A DNA stretch of 55,190 nt. It comes from Hondaea fermentalgiana. Taxonomy: Eukaryota > Sar > Bigyra > Thraustochytrida > Thraustochytriidae. The notes under the pieces were generated by a model. That model was not told where the DNA came from. It was given only the letters and a program-made list of their open reading frames with translations, and made no database searches. A program made the translations under genes and the position numbers. The DNA lies in contig NPFB01000012.1 of the NCBI GenBank assembly GCA_014084085.1, forward strand, positions 286,891 to 342,080. The letters run 5' to 3'. This document shows, one piece after another, positions 17,818-27,318 of this stretch. Each line of letters begins with the position of its first letter. Positions within the stretch are counted from its first letter, which is position 1.

Positions 17818-20800
17818 ATGATGGACTCACCAGGGTCCGTGGGCGCGCCGCCCAGCCCGAGCGGCGCGAGCCTTGGCGAGAATGAGTTTGACCTGCGCAG
17901 CGAGGTGATCGAGGCCCTCGAAAGCGCCAAGACGGCGAGCAAGCCCGCCGAGAAATTGCAGTTTCTCACGGAAGCGCGAGAAATCGTGCTGCATCGTGAC
18001 GATTCCATGGCTCTTCTGCGCTCTTTTGCTGGAAGCTTTGCAGAATTTCACCTGGAGAAGAAGGCGGCGGTCCGCTTTTTTGTGATCAAATTCATCGAGG
18101 ATGCCTGCAAAGTTTGCGAGGATGTGATCCCGACCTTTATCAACAGTCTTACCTACCTTGTGCACGATAAGAACAGCAAGAATCAGATCAAGGTCTGGGT
18201 TACCGTCATGAATGTGTTCCGGCCCGCGCTAGGCCTCTTGTGCAAGGACTCCTTTTACGAGAATGAAGCAAATCAAGCAACGGCTAAACGCCTTGCCGAC
18301 GATCTATTGTCGCTAAAGGATGCGGCAAATCGTGTTCTGCAGGACCCTAAGACCAAGGTCTTGCCAATTATTGACACGGTCAAGACGATCGCACTCTCCT
18401 TTTTGCTGGCTGATGCCACGACGACGCTTATTCTAAGCCAGGAGCGCCATCGTGGCCCCAAAGAGGCGCGCGCCGACACGGGCCCTGACGCTTTTTCCCT
18501 CGGTGATGTCCCCCGTGACCACCCGGTCCTCTCTGTTGTGGAACTCGAGAGAATTGGAACGGATATGGCGGAAAACCTCTGCAAGTCTCTTCGCGAGATC
18601 GGAGAGAAAGGCAACGACCTTAGCCCAGACGATGCTCGGCGCTGCGTGCCACTCATTAACGCCATTCAGATCCTCGCCCTGCATCGTGCCTCGGTCCGCG
18701 AAAGGGCCATGGATGAGCTCCTTGCAGGCGCCGATCTGATGCGTATGGATGAGGGGACGGACGACAGCGTTTCACCACACAAGCTGCGTTATGTGCAAAA
18801 TTTGCGCACCATTCTCCTCGAGTTCCTCAAGGACCGCTGGCGGGATCTCCTCAAAGAGTGGCGACAGCGCGTCCACGATGCATTGTCACAGATTGGCGCC
18901 AAGGCGCAGGCCGACCAGGCCATTGCGCTTCTAGACTCGCGCGATGCGCGCATCAAAAAGCGGCTGCAACGTGAGGCCGAGCTGGAGGCACGCAAGCGGC
19001 AGCGCCGCGAGGAAGAGGAGGAACGCGAACGTCGTCGGACGCAAGAAATGGTGGAGGCCCTTGACGCCCAGGAGCTTCGGCAGGTGGGGTACCCGCCGCA
19101 GCGAAATACCATTTCGTGGGACGACATGAGCTCGCTGCACACGTTGGCCCCACATGAGGCTGCCGAGCTCGTGATATTCAATATGGACCACTTGCCAGGC
19201 CCGCCACCAAAGTCGAGTGTGCAAAAGCTCGAGGCTGAAGCAATCCGAACCTTTGCCAAGTTCGAGACATATATTGACCGCGCAGTTGCGGCGTCTCTGC
19301 GGGCCGATGATGGCCGCCATGGGAGCGGCGGCGCGGCGCGACTCAAGGGAGAGAAAACGGCTGCCGAGGTGGCGACCAAGATCACCCCCGTCCAAACATT
19401 GGAGCCACGTCGCCTGGCGCTACAACGTATGTTGGCTCAACACAAGCGCCACGTGCCGGTCTCGTCGCTGGCGCTCTTTTCTGCGTCCAAGGGACCAAGC
19501 TTTCCTTCAAACGGAGATGTGCTCATCGCTCGCGTAGCCTGTAATTTTGTCATGAGAAACGAGGCCGAGGCCAAGATGGACTTGCGCCCCGATCTTGTTT
19601 CTTTTATTGCGGAGGACCTTCCCACGCGATACGGTTTGGCTTTGTCGATGCTGGTCCATTGCTACACGTACGACAAGTCATCTCGATCGCGCTCGGCAAA
19701 GCAGCAGGCGGACGTCAAAGATGCGCCTCGCTTTCGTGAGTACGACGATATCTTTTACATGATGCTCGAAGCCATCATTGCGCGCAGCGACAGTGGTCAG
19801 CAGGCTTTGGAGCGAGACAAGAGCTTGACAAAACTGCTCGTCGCTGCGCCAAGGCTTCCCGAAGGCGTCCTTGCAATTTTGGTTGCTTTTTGCCAAACAG
19901 AGAATCATGGTCTTGGACTCCACGCGCTGCGGCATCTCGCACTTAGCCGCTTCTCTGTGCAAGGATCGTGTTTGCTTTTGCTCGCCTACTTTGGCGTGCG
20001 TTCTGTGGACCGTGTGTCGACGCGTGCCATTCGCGTTGTGGTCAAGGACTACCCGAGTTTCAACGATTCGGCGCACAAGCTCGTGGATGATTTTGCGCTT
20101 GGTATGCTCCGCAGTGTCTTGAATGCGTCATCTGCCCCTGACGCCGAGGTTGCAGAAAGCATTTCTTGCAGAAAAAGCGAGCTCATGAAATCACGGCCCG
20201 AAAACTCGTTAAGCCGTCAGATGATAGCATCCGAAGCTGAGCTCGCTGCCGCAAAGGGCGAGGCAGCTGGCACAGCACCTTCGTCTTCTTCTTCTGCTGC
20301 TGTTGCTGCCGAAGGCGATGGGAAAATGGAGGTGGACGAAAGTGCAGGAGAGCCAGACGAGACCCAGAGAGGAAAACAGAGTACCGCAGAAGCGATACAA
20401 GCTGCCGAAGATGCAGCCGATGAACTGGAGGAAGAGGAAACCAATCTAGAATTTGAAAAAGATGAAGGCCTCGATCACGACCTCCCGCAGGAACAGGTCT
20501 CAGACAAGGAGAAAGAGAAAGACATTAAGCGCCGCATCGGGCTCGTGGTCGCTCTGTGCCGGTGCAAGATGAGCCTCTTGCGCGAGTATGCGAGTGTGTA
20601 CGCCGAAGTCGAGGAAGACACACTTACGCGCACTGTGCTCGAGAACGGAGTTGTCGGTCTTATGCCATTGCTCGCGCGTGATATTGGTCCGGCGCAAACC
20701 TTTGCGTTGCTGCAAGATTATCCGAGCGGCGCAAGCCCGTTCATGGTGCACGTGCTCAAGTTGCTCGCCCAAGAGTCCGTGTCTGATTCGCGGGAGAAGC

Positions 20801-21660
20801 GTCTTGAACTCGTTGAGCAGGCCAAGGCCACCAGCGATGACGGCGGCGCCGCATTGTTTGACCAGGATGACACGTACGTCATTCCCGTGCTCGGGTCCTT
20901 GCCGCGATCGGAAATGCGGAGGTATCTGCAGGGCATTTTGCGACTCGACGACGTCAAGGCGTTGGAAGCGGCGATCGACAGTATCATTGCCGGCGCGCGC
21001 TTCGCCACCGACCAAGTTGGCGAGGACGGAGAAATCGACCAACAAGCGGAGGAAGACGACAAGGAACATCAACCGCTTTTGCCAGACGAGCTCATGGTGG
21101 AGTTTGTCAACACGCCGGTGTCGGATGACATTTCCAAGACGACGCTTTCAAACGCGACCGACTTGTGCTTTGCGCGAAAAGAGTTCTTCACGCGTGATGT
21201 CCTGGAGACTGTCATTCGTGAGCTGCTGATGCAGAGCGAGGACAACAAGTTGCCGCTTCTCTTCATGCGGGTCGTCTTTCGGAGCATTATGGAGCAACCT
21301 AGCATCAAACAGTTCATTGCGGAGGTTCTCTCGGAGCTCGTGGAACGCGAGGTCTGGACGTGGAACGATCCTACTTTGTGGGAGGGCTTTGTACTTTGTG
21401 CTGACAAGCTCGCGACCCTGGCCTACCCGATCTTGTTTCGACTCCCTACGGAGCAGCTCGAGAATGCAATCAACATTTTGCTCAAGCGATTCCCGAAGAA
21501 CAAGATTGTGGCTCGTCTTATTTACTATGCGCGAAGGAACCAGCAGAGCCTGGCGCTTTCCCCGGAGACAATCGAGATGCTTGAAAAGTATTCGTCGGGC
21601 GGCACGCCATCGCTGAATCGTTCTTCATCGATGACGTCCAGTACGGGACCTGAGGGCTAG
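17818..21660 (+). CDS. Symplekin / Pta1-like mRNA 3'-end processing scaffold
   Basis: Scaffold of the cleavage and polyadenylation machinery; in other eukaryotes it bridges CPSF and the Ssu72 phosphatase in the nucleus. The product is 1280 aa, about human symplekin length. The N-terminal region (residues about 25-390) is an all-helical HEAT-like repeat containing KLQFLTEAREIVLHRD and KKAAVRFFVIKFIEDAC. It corresponds to the conserved Symplekin/Pta1 N-terminal domain. A basic-acidic coiled coil (about 385-415) and a linker follow. An Ala/Ser/Glu-rich disordered stretch lies at about 810-910. The C-terminal domain (about 1085-1255) shows the family pattern: KLPLLFMRVVFRSIMEQPSIK, then VWTWNDPTLWEGFVLCADKL, then LFRLPTEQLENAI. 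Two ATGs lie in tandem at 17818 and 17821. No intron is needed. Confidence 0.9.
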   Translation: MMDSPGSVGAPPSPSGASLGENEFDLRSEVIEALESAKTASKPAEKLQFLTEAREIVLHRDDSMALLRSFAGSFAEFHLEKKAAVRFFVIKFIEDACKVCEDVIPTFINSLTYLVHDKNSKNQIKVWVTVMNVFRPALGLLCKDSFYENEANQATAKRLADDLLSLKDAANRVLQDPKTKVLPIIDTVKTIALSFLLADATTTLILSQERHRGPKEARADTGPDAFSLGDVPRDHPVLSVVELERIGTDMAENLCKSLREIGEKGNDLSPDDARRCVPLINAIQILALHRASVRERAMDELLAGADLMRMDEGTDDSVSPHKLRYVQNLRTILLEFLKDRWRDLLKEWRQRVHDALSQIGAKAQADQAIALLDSRDARIKKRLQREAELEARKRQRREEEEERERRRTQEMVEALDAQELRQVGYPPQRNTISWDDMSSLHTLAPHEAAELVIFNMDHLPGPPPKSSVQKLEAEAIRTFAKFETYIDRAVAASLRADDGRHGSGGAARLKGEKTAAEVATKITPVQTLEPRRLALQRMLAQHKRHVPVSSLALFSASKGPSFPSNGDVLIARVACNFVMRNEAEAKMDLRPDLVSFIAEDLPTRYGLALSMLVHCYTYDKSSRSRSAKQQADVKDAPRFREYDDIFYMMLEAIIARSDSGQQALERDKSLTKLLVAAPRLPEGVLAILVAFCQTENHGLGLHALRHLALSRFSVQGSCLLLLAYFGVRSVDRVSTRAIRVVVKDYPSFNDSAHKLVDDFALGMLRSVLNASSAPDAEVAESISCRKSELMKSRPENSLSRQMIASEAELAAAKGEAAGTAPSSSSSAAVAAEGDGKMEVDESAGEPDETQRGKQSTAEAIQAAEDAADELEEEETNLEFEKDEGLDHDLPQEQVSDKEKEKDIKRRIGLVVALCRCKMSLLREYASVYAEVEEDTLTRTVLENGVVGLMPLLARDIGPAQTFALLQDYPSGASPFMVHVLKLLAQESVSDSREKRLELVEQAKATSDDGGAALFDQDDTYVIPVLGSLPRSEMRRYLQGILRLDDVKALEAAIDSIIAGARFATDQVGEDGEIDQQAEEDDKEHQPLLPDELMVEFVNTPVSDDISKTTLSNATDLCFARKEFFTRDVLETVIRELLMQSEDNKLPLLFMRVVFRSIMEQPSIKQFIAEVLSELVEREVWTWNDPTLWEGFVLCADKLATLAYPILFRLPTEQLENAINILLKRFPKNKIVARLIYYARRNQQSLALSPETIEMLEKYSSGGTPSLNRSSSMTSSTGPEG

Positions 21661-21895
21661 CAATTAATTTTAATCAAAAGATTGTCAGATGGGTTTGTTT
21701 CTTTTACATTCTTCTACAATTCCCTTTCCCCTGTTTTCGCAACCACACGCTTGTCCAATTTGACGCGAGCAATGCGTTGAATGAAACAAGTTACGTCCAC
21801 TGCCAGCTCGTTTGAACACTTTTCGGATCATGCAAAAAATATTCTTGTTTCCTTTTTTTCTTTCGAAATAGTGTATTGCTGATTTTTCATCATCT

Positions 21896-22429
21896 TTACA
21901 TGTCGTCGCGGAACCATTTGGTGCACGTCGCAGAGGCTTTCGGGGGGCCCAAGTTGAGCCTGTTGCAAACAAAGTCTCCTCCGACAACTTCGGGGTACCG
22001 CCAGCACTCGTTGGTGTCATAGAGGCCAGCGTAAATGCTTGCCTCGATGAGAGAGAATGATCCCTCCATGCAGGCGTCGAGGCTTCGGCATGAGACTGAT
22101 GAGGAGCTGATTCGGTTCTTGATGATGCGTCGAACCCATCGCTTTGTACGCGTCGTGATCCTATTTCTTTTCTTTGCGGATACGGTGTTATATAATCTGC
22201 GCCCAACCTTTGTGAGCCGCTTTGTGACGAAGTTCTGATTTGCAACGCAGAGCATATGGCCTGATTCCGTGCAGGCTGCTTCGGAGAGAGAGGCAAGGTG
22301 CTGAGGAATGCATTCCCAGGTGTCTGTACTTTCCTCATCTGCTGGCATAATGGTCATCGTGTCTGCCTTTCCGGACGCTACAAGTGACAACAGGACGAGG
22401 GCCACTGCGAAGAAAAAATTTGGCTTCAT
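21896..22429 (-). CDS. Small secreted cysteine-containing protein
   Basis: A protein of 177 aa from the ATG at 22429. The first 22 residues or so are a clear signal peptide (MKPNFFFAVALVLLSLVASG). The mature part has about eight cysteines placed in two groups: near residues 40-63, and in the last 60 residues with CRSLDACMEGS, NECWRYP, FVCNRLN and ATCTKWF. Between them is a basic stretch (AKKRNRITTRTKRWVRRIIKNR) that is unlike the rest and could be a retained intron of about 90 bases or a processing region. No family is recognised. Secretion or a vesicle location is likely. Confidence 0.6.
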   Translation of the reverse strand: MKPNFFFAVALVLLSLVASGKADTMTIMPADEESTDTWECIPQHLASLSEAACTESGHMLCVANQNFVTKRLTKVGRRLYNTVSAKKRNRITTRTKRWVRRIIKNRISSSSVSCRSLDACMEGSFSLIEASIYAGLYDTNECWRYPEVVGGDFVCNRLNLGPPKASATCTKWFRDDM

Positions 22430-22714
22430 GCTCTCGAGGCTTGCGACGGGCCGCAATGAGTGCCGGCAAGCAATGAAGCGCTGCCTCGCAGCGTAATTCG
22501 AGGGAAGTCGCGAGCGAGACCAGGCGGGCGAAGCTCAGTACGTTTGCAACCGAATCTAGATTTGCTTGCGAGTGGCTCGCTCTTTTGATAACAGCGCAGA
22601 GCAGTGCAGTAAAACGGCAATTTTTCTTTAGTAACTCTCTTGGCTCAGAACGGTTGGCCCTCGAAAACGGCATGCGTGGCTCGCCCCTGGACGATTATGG
22701 AAGGAAAAGAAAAA

Positions 22715-22894
22715 TTAGCGCTTGCTCCGTTCGACTCTCGGACTTTTTTTTAAAACTGTAAATATGCCGGCGGCTGGAAAGGTTTCACAGTCTCCGACAG
22801 ACAGCGTGCTTTCGCAAGAAAGCTTCGACATTGAGTCAAGGGCATGAGGGATCGTAATGGTGCCTGGCGGTGCTTGTAGGTCGTCGTCGCTCAT
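22715..22894 (-). CDS. Possible small protein (59 aa), low confidence
   Basis: The frame runs MSDDDLQAPPG to a basic end (SPRVERSKR). It follows a TATA-like box (about 23099 on the minus strand) by about 200 bases. Two short upstream ATG frames precede it, one overlapping its start as ATGA. No domain or homolog is recognised. It could be a genuine small gene with upstream ORFs or chance. Confidence 0.25.
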   Translation of the reverse strand: MSDDDLQAPPGTITIPHALDSMSKLSCESTLSVGDCETFPAAGIFTVLKKSPRVERSKR

Positions 22895-23393
22895 TTTTGG
22901 CAACGCATGATACTCAAAAAAGAAGGGGAAAAAAGAAAAGAACGGTCCTCCATTGGGGGAAAAGTGCGAGAAAGAAAATGACCACCCAATAGAGCCAGAT
23001 TCTTACTCATGCCAGGCTCCTAATGCGCTCCTTCTTCTTTTCTTCTTGATTTCCTCTTCTTTGCCATTCGGTTTGGCTTGACTCGCCAGCTGTATATATC
23101 GACTGAAATGGAGCCGTTAGACCGAGATTGACTGGCTTTTCAGCTCCTGGAAGCTAAAGCAATATGAGTCGCAGGCCTGCCACGACTCGGCTAGCACAAA
23201 ACGTTTGCTGCTGGTTTTGATGGGCCGACGTAGTGACGTAGCTAGCGCTTTCATCGTTTTTGAAACGATTGCGACGTTCCAAAACGCATCAGACTGCGAT
23301 CGAACGTGTCTCTCCGTCAATCAACGACACCCTTGAAGTTACTTAGTTTGGTACAACTCACAAGTCCCCTATACCTAAACAGTGAAGGAGAAC

Positions 23394-23693
23394 ATGGGGC
23401 GGGGGACGTCGCCGAGACGCCGGTCACAGCTTTTGCAAGTAAGCCCCAAATTCTACTACACTTTTTGAATAAATCGCTTCTCATTTCTTCAGATTGACAG
23501 TGACGTGAAACCTTTTGCGCTCGCGAAGTCCAATAGGCCCACCGAAGAGCGCACAATCGCCGCACGCGTCGCTTCGTATCGCAACCCACCAAAGCTGGGC
23601 TCCTCCCGTCTCCTGGTCGTCTGCGCCACGGACTTTTCGTCATGTCATGTGTCAACCCAAAACACAACACCCATCCTTACTTATGACATGTAG
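23394..23693 (+). CDS. Possible two-exon small protein (81 aa), low confidence
   Basis: Exon 1 is 23394-23438 (15 codons, MGRGTSPRRRSQLLQ). A 54-base intron follows with a good donor (GTAAGC) and a pyrimidine-rich acceptor (CTCATTTCTTCAG). Exon 2 (23493-23693) continues in phase 0 to a TAG. The spliced product is basic at the N-terminus with no recognisable domain. Alternatively these may be non-coding leader exons of the phospholipase B-like gene that starts at 23858. Confidence 0.3.
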
Positions 23694-23857
23694 GGGACAG
23701 ACTCGGAGAGTTGAACGGCCAAAGCAAAAGATAATCTTGCACGGGTCTGCCGCGCGACTACAGCAAGCCTCACGAGAAGAGGATAGCGATCTCTCGACGA
23801 AGGGTAGCGACGTGAAGTCGCGTGAGGTGACTCGAGGCACGGCCAAAGTAAAGACGG

Positions 23858-25576
23858 ATGGCGTCCCGAGTCGTAGCGTGCGTAGCGGCCATCCTGGCGG
23901 TGGCTACATCAGGGTCCTTGGGCGTCGAGGCAACTTCTGCCGCACCTCCGCCCCGGTTTGCCGTTGTCCGAAGCCGAGGCGCGAACGAAGCGCGAGCCTC
24001 GTTCGTCGTTGAGGAGACAGGGTCCCTAGACGACGATGGTGTTGCCTGGGCAAGCTTCGAAGACGGGCTCAACAAGACGGGATGGGGTGTTTTCAAGGTC
24101 CACACGAACGCATCTTTTGCGGATGACGACCAAGCGTATGCCGCAGGCATGCTCGAGGGCTACCTGACTGCGCCGCATATCTTCACGACTGCACGCGACG
24201 TGGTGCAGGCCATTTTCAAGGCAGACACCCTACCACCCAAGGTCCGCGATTTTATGGAGAAGCAGGACGCGTGGACGCGCGCATCGATCAAAAAGCACGC
24301 AGCTGACGATGATCTGTTTCGTCACGTTGGTTATGTGATGGCTCAATACGATGGCCTTGTTGACGGATACGCGAAGCGTGCTCCGCAAGATGTCCCAAGC
24401 CTCGAAAACTGGCAGTTTGCCATGCTGAACGGGGTGGGCGATCTGATCGACCTGAAGCAAGCCATGAACAGATCAGAGTTTGCGGACCTCGAGAAGATGG
24501 ACCGGGAAGCTGCCGAGCTTTTGCACGCGCGTTCGGGCCACTGCTCGGCACTTGTCAAGGTGACTGCCGACTACAGCGACTTGCTCATGGGCCACAGTTC
24601 GTGGTACGTGTTTGCCAACACGAACCGCATTTTCAAGCACTACTACTTTGACTTTAACGACGAGAGCACCGCGGCAAAGGGCATTTCGTTTTCGTCGTAT
24701 CCCGGTTTCTTGGAGTCTCTCGACGATTTTTACATGTTGTCGAGCGGCATTGCTTGGACGCAGACAACAAACTCGATCTTGAACAGTTCCGTGTACGACC
24801 TTTTGCAGCCGCAGTCATTGTTTGCGTGGCAGCGCGTGCGCGCGGCAAGCGCCATTGCGCGATCGGGAGAAGAGTGGTTTGAGACCTTCCGTCGCAACGC
24901 GAGCGGAACGTATGCGAACCAATACATGATTGTCGACCACAGCAGGTTCGAGGCGGGCAAGCCTCTCCAGGACGGCACGTTGTGGGTAATTGAGGAAATG
25001 CCTGGATTGGTGGTTGGCCGCGATCAGACGGAGACGCTGCGGCGCGGTTATTGGCCGAGCTTCAACGTTCCGTTTTACCCCGAGATTTATGAGGGGAGTG
25101 GTTACCCATCGGTGGCAGCAAAGCAGGGGAATTACTTCACTTACGAGCTGACTGCTCGCGCCAAGATTTTCCGGCGCGATCACAACACCGTTGAAGACCT
25201 TGACTCGCTCAAGGCGATTCTGCGCAGCAACGACTATTTGCACGACCCTTTCTCTCTCGACGACGGCACGCCGAATCCCATGTATGCCATTTGCAGTCGA
25301 GGCGATTTGATCAAGGACAAACCTTTGCCGGATGGCTGCTACGACACCAAGGTGACGAGCGTGCGCTACGGCATGGCGGAGCGCCGTGCGCAGATTATCA
25401 ATGGCATGACGCGAGGTCTTCACGGTGATTCGCTTCCTGCGTTCAAGTGGTCGCAATTCCCGGAGATGCGTCACGAGGGCCTTCCCCCCGTGTACGATTT
25501 TGACTTTATGCCTACCGACCCGAGTATGCCTGAGACGGCGGATGCGAGTGAGCGAGTCGACATTGCAGAGATTTGA
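23858..25576 (+). CDS. Phospholipase B-like (PLBD/laminin A family) hydrolase
   Basis: Lysosomal or secreted amidase/phospholipase of the Ntn-hydrolase fold, known from Dictyostelium PlbA and mammalian PLBD1/2. The product is 572 aa, the usual length. Residues 1-25 are a signal peptide. Conserved family blocks are visible: WASFEDGLNKTGWGVFKV; YAAGMLEGYLTAPHIFTT; the nucleophile motif GHCSAL with Cys229, where family members undergo autoproteolytic activation; DLLMGHSSWYVFANTNRIFKHY; YPGFLESLDDFYMLSSG; and NQYMIVDHSRF. The C-terminal third contains ICSRGDL and YGMAERRAQIINGMTRG. Several N-x-S/T sites fit secretory processing. The start at 23858 gives the signal peptide directly. The gene is intron-less. 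Confidence 0.95.
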   Translation: MASRVVACVAAILAVATSGSLGVEATSAAPPPRFAVVRSRGANEARASFVVEETGSLDDDGVAWASFEDGLNKTGWGVFKVHTNASFADDDQAYAAGMLEGYLTAPHIFTTARDVVQAIFKADTLPPKVRDFMEKQDAWTRASIKKHAADDDLFRHVGYVMAQYDGLVDGYAKRAPQDVPSLENWQFAMLNGVGDLIDLKQAMNRSEFADLEKMDREAAELLHARSGHCSALVKVTADYSDLLMGHSSWYVFANTNRIFKHYYFDFNDESTAAKGISFSSYPGFLESLDDFYMLSSGIAWTQTTNSILNSSVYDLLQPQSLFAWQRVRAASAIARSGEEWFETFRRNASGTYANQYMIVDHSRFEAGKPLQDGTLWVIEEMPGLVVGRDQTETLRRGYWPSFNVPFYPEIYEGSGYPSVAAKQGNYFTYELTARAKIFRRDHNTVEDLDSLKAILRSNDYLHDPFSLDDGTPNPMYAICSRGDLIKDKPLPDGCYDTKVTSVRYGMAERRAQIINGMTRGLHGDSLPAFKWSQFPEMRHEGLPPVYDFDFMPTDPSMPETADASERVDIAEI

Positions 25577-26400
25577 GCCATCGCTGTTGTGGCGTGCAAG
25601 CAACGAGGCTGAGGCAAGCACTTATCAAGCGCTCTTGCGATTCTTTGTTTCGCAACGGGAACTACACGAAGAACTTGCGCGTTGAGAGTCTCGTAAGAGA
25701 AAAGCAAAAGGTGTTGCAAGTCTTTCAAGCAGACGCAGTCCAAAAAAAAGTAGTAAGCACAAAAGAAAAGAAAATAACATCATGAAAATTGGAAAAACCT
25801 GCGCATTTGCGCATGCGTGTATACATGTGCAAGGCAGGGTTCTCCTTATTCGGCTGGGGTGTTACGCCCTCGGCAGCCGCCCTGATCGATTCTGGTCTTA
25901 TACACTGGCAATCATCTTATGGTCTCCTTCTTGGCCACACTTGTTGGTGCCAATAGAGAGTTTGTTTGGTAGATGATTCCGGAAGGATAGACTTTATGGA
26001 GAATTGATGGAATCGCGGGTTGTTTCTGCCAAGAGTCGCCGCCCTGGTCGATCTCTCAAAGTCGCGGTCGTCGCCACAAAGACGAGCCGCTTTCGTGTAG
26101 AAACCGCTCGAAGAATATAGTACTACAGACACGCACGAGGCCTGTTGGTTGGCATCAATCAAAGAATGCTGGTGGATGAAGAAGAAGAAGAAGAGGAGGA
26201 GTTCTCGCGCTCATGGTCGGTATCGAGGTCAAACTCGCATCGTTTCGTCCATTGAGGGGGGAACGACTCGTTCTTTTCCGGGGAGTTGTCGGGACAGGCC
26301 GCATGCGCAAGGGCAGAACGAGCTTGCGAAAAGGGCATGCATACTTGCACGCGCGCACGCTTTTCAACTCATCCTCCTTGCGGTCCAAACGCAAGCATAC
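25577..26400. other. Convergent 3' flanks, 824 bases
   Basis: This is the spacer between the 3' ends of the phospholipase B-like gene and the TauD-like gene. It contains a GAA/GAG-rich run at about 26177-26201. No supported gene is present. Confidence 0.5.
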
Positions 26401-27318
26401 TTACATCTTGCCCTTGGACGGCTGCGCGTAGCGTGCTTGCGCGCGGAAGAGAAGGCGAGGGTTGTCACCATAGCCACCCATGGAGCGATGGCACACCTGC
26501 AGGTTGTCCCACATGAGAATGTCTCCAGCTTCCCAACGGTGCTCGTACGTGTATCCGTTCTCGCACATGTCGGCCCAGAGCTCATCGTTGGGCTTCCAGT
26601 GCTCCTTGCGCTTTTGATCATAGAGACCCTTGGGGGTGAAGGGCACATAGAGGGTCTCCTGGCCAGTGATGGGGTGGGGGGAAACGCAAGGAAGGGTCAC
26701 ATCGGGCAGAATGTCCTCGGGCTTGGCGTTCTTAAAGTCCGAAATCCACTTGCACGAGACGAGGCAGGTCGAGTCACGCAGGCGCTCCTTTTCCTCTGCC
26801 GAAAACATGTCGGAATGCAAAGCCATGGTCGTGTCCATGAAGCCTGTGTTGCCACCGACGGGCGGGATGACCTTGGCGTGGAGAAGGTTGACGAGGCGGT
26901 AGCCAGGCATGCCCCAAAAGTTGCCATCATGATGCCAGTACTCGGCAGCGGTGACCTTGGGTACGACCGATCCGTCGTTCTTGATGTTACCAACGCGAAC
27001 GATCTCGTGGTGGTCCGGGTCGCGATTGTCGAAGGCGAAGCAGGCGGGGAGGAGAATAGCCTCGCCGAGGCGCTCCGTGAGCTGCTTGAGCTCGCCGGGG
27101 GTCAGGTCCTGTCCCTTGACGCAGATGATGCCGTGTTTCCAGAGCGTGTCCGCGACCTTGTTCTTAAAGTCCTCGTCGCTGAGCTCCAGCACGCTGCGTC
27201 CGTCGAGGCGCACCTCGGCGTAGCGGTTCTTGAGCACGCCGTCCTTGGGCGTCGGGAAGCGCATGGCCGGCGCGGGCATATCGTCGCCCGCGGCGCTGCT
27301 CTTGGCTGGCGTCGACAT
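26401..27318 (-). CDS. TauD/TfdA family 2-oxoglutarate dioxygenase
   Basis: A 305-aa Fe(II)/2-oxoglutarate dioxygenase resembling TfdA (2,4-D) and TauD (taurine) enzymes. The iron site is H129-x-D131 (WHHDGNFW) and distal H277 (VCHRSMGG), with the 2OG-binding Arg soon after (LLFRAQARY). Family elements include LWKHGIICVKGQDL near the N-terminus, and PPVGGNTGFMDTTMAL and FTPKGLYDQKR in the core. The start is placed at 27318 (MSTPAKSS). The frame stays open upstream to 27636, but that part is low complexity (GCTT/GCTTGC repeats) and is probably leader. The real substrate in a protist is unknown; such genes are common in bacteria and fungi, so lateral transfer is conceivable but not shown. No targeting signal is obvious. 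Confidence 0.9.
   Translation of the reverse strand: MSTPAKSSAAGDDMPAPAMRFPTPKDGVLKNRYAEVRLDGRSVLELSDEDFKNKVADTLWKHGIICVKGQDLTPGELKQLTERLGEAILLPACFAFDNRDPDHHEIVRVGNIKNDGSVVPKVTAAEYWHHDGNFWGMPGYRLVNLLHAKVIPPVGGNTGFMDTTMALHSDMFSAEEKERLRDSTCLVSCKWISDFKNAKPEDILPDVTLPCVSPHPITGQETLYVPFTPKGLYDQKRKEHWKPNDELWADMCENGYTYEHRWEAGDILMWDNLQVCHRSMGGYGDNPRLLFRAQARYAQPSKGKM

Larger units (their letters stand above)
22430..23857. other. 1.4-kb spacer with small candidate ORFs
   Basis: This lies between the secreted protein (minus) and the phospholipase B-like gene (plus). It includes a TATA-like box at about 23091-23099 (GATATATACAG on the minus strand). It also has two low-confidence small reading frames described separately: 22715-22894 on minus and 23394-23693 on plus. 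Nothing else is supported. Confidence 0.4.

Noticed and set aside
24815..25621. 268-codon minus-strand frame
   Set aside because: Antisense to the phospholipase B-like gene, no domain.
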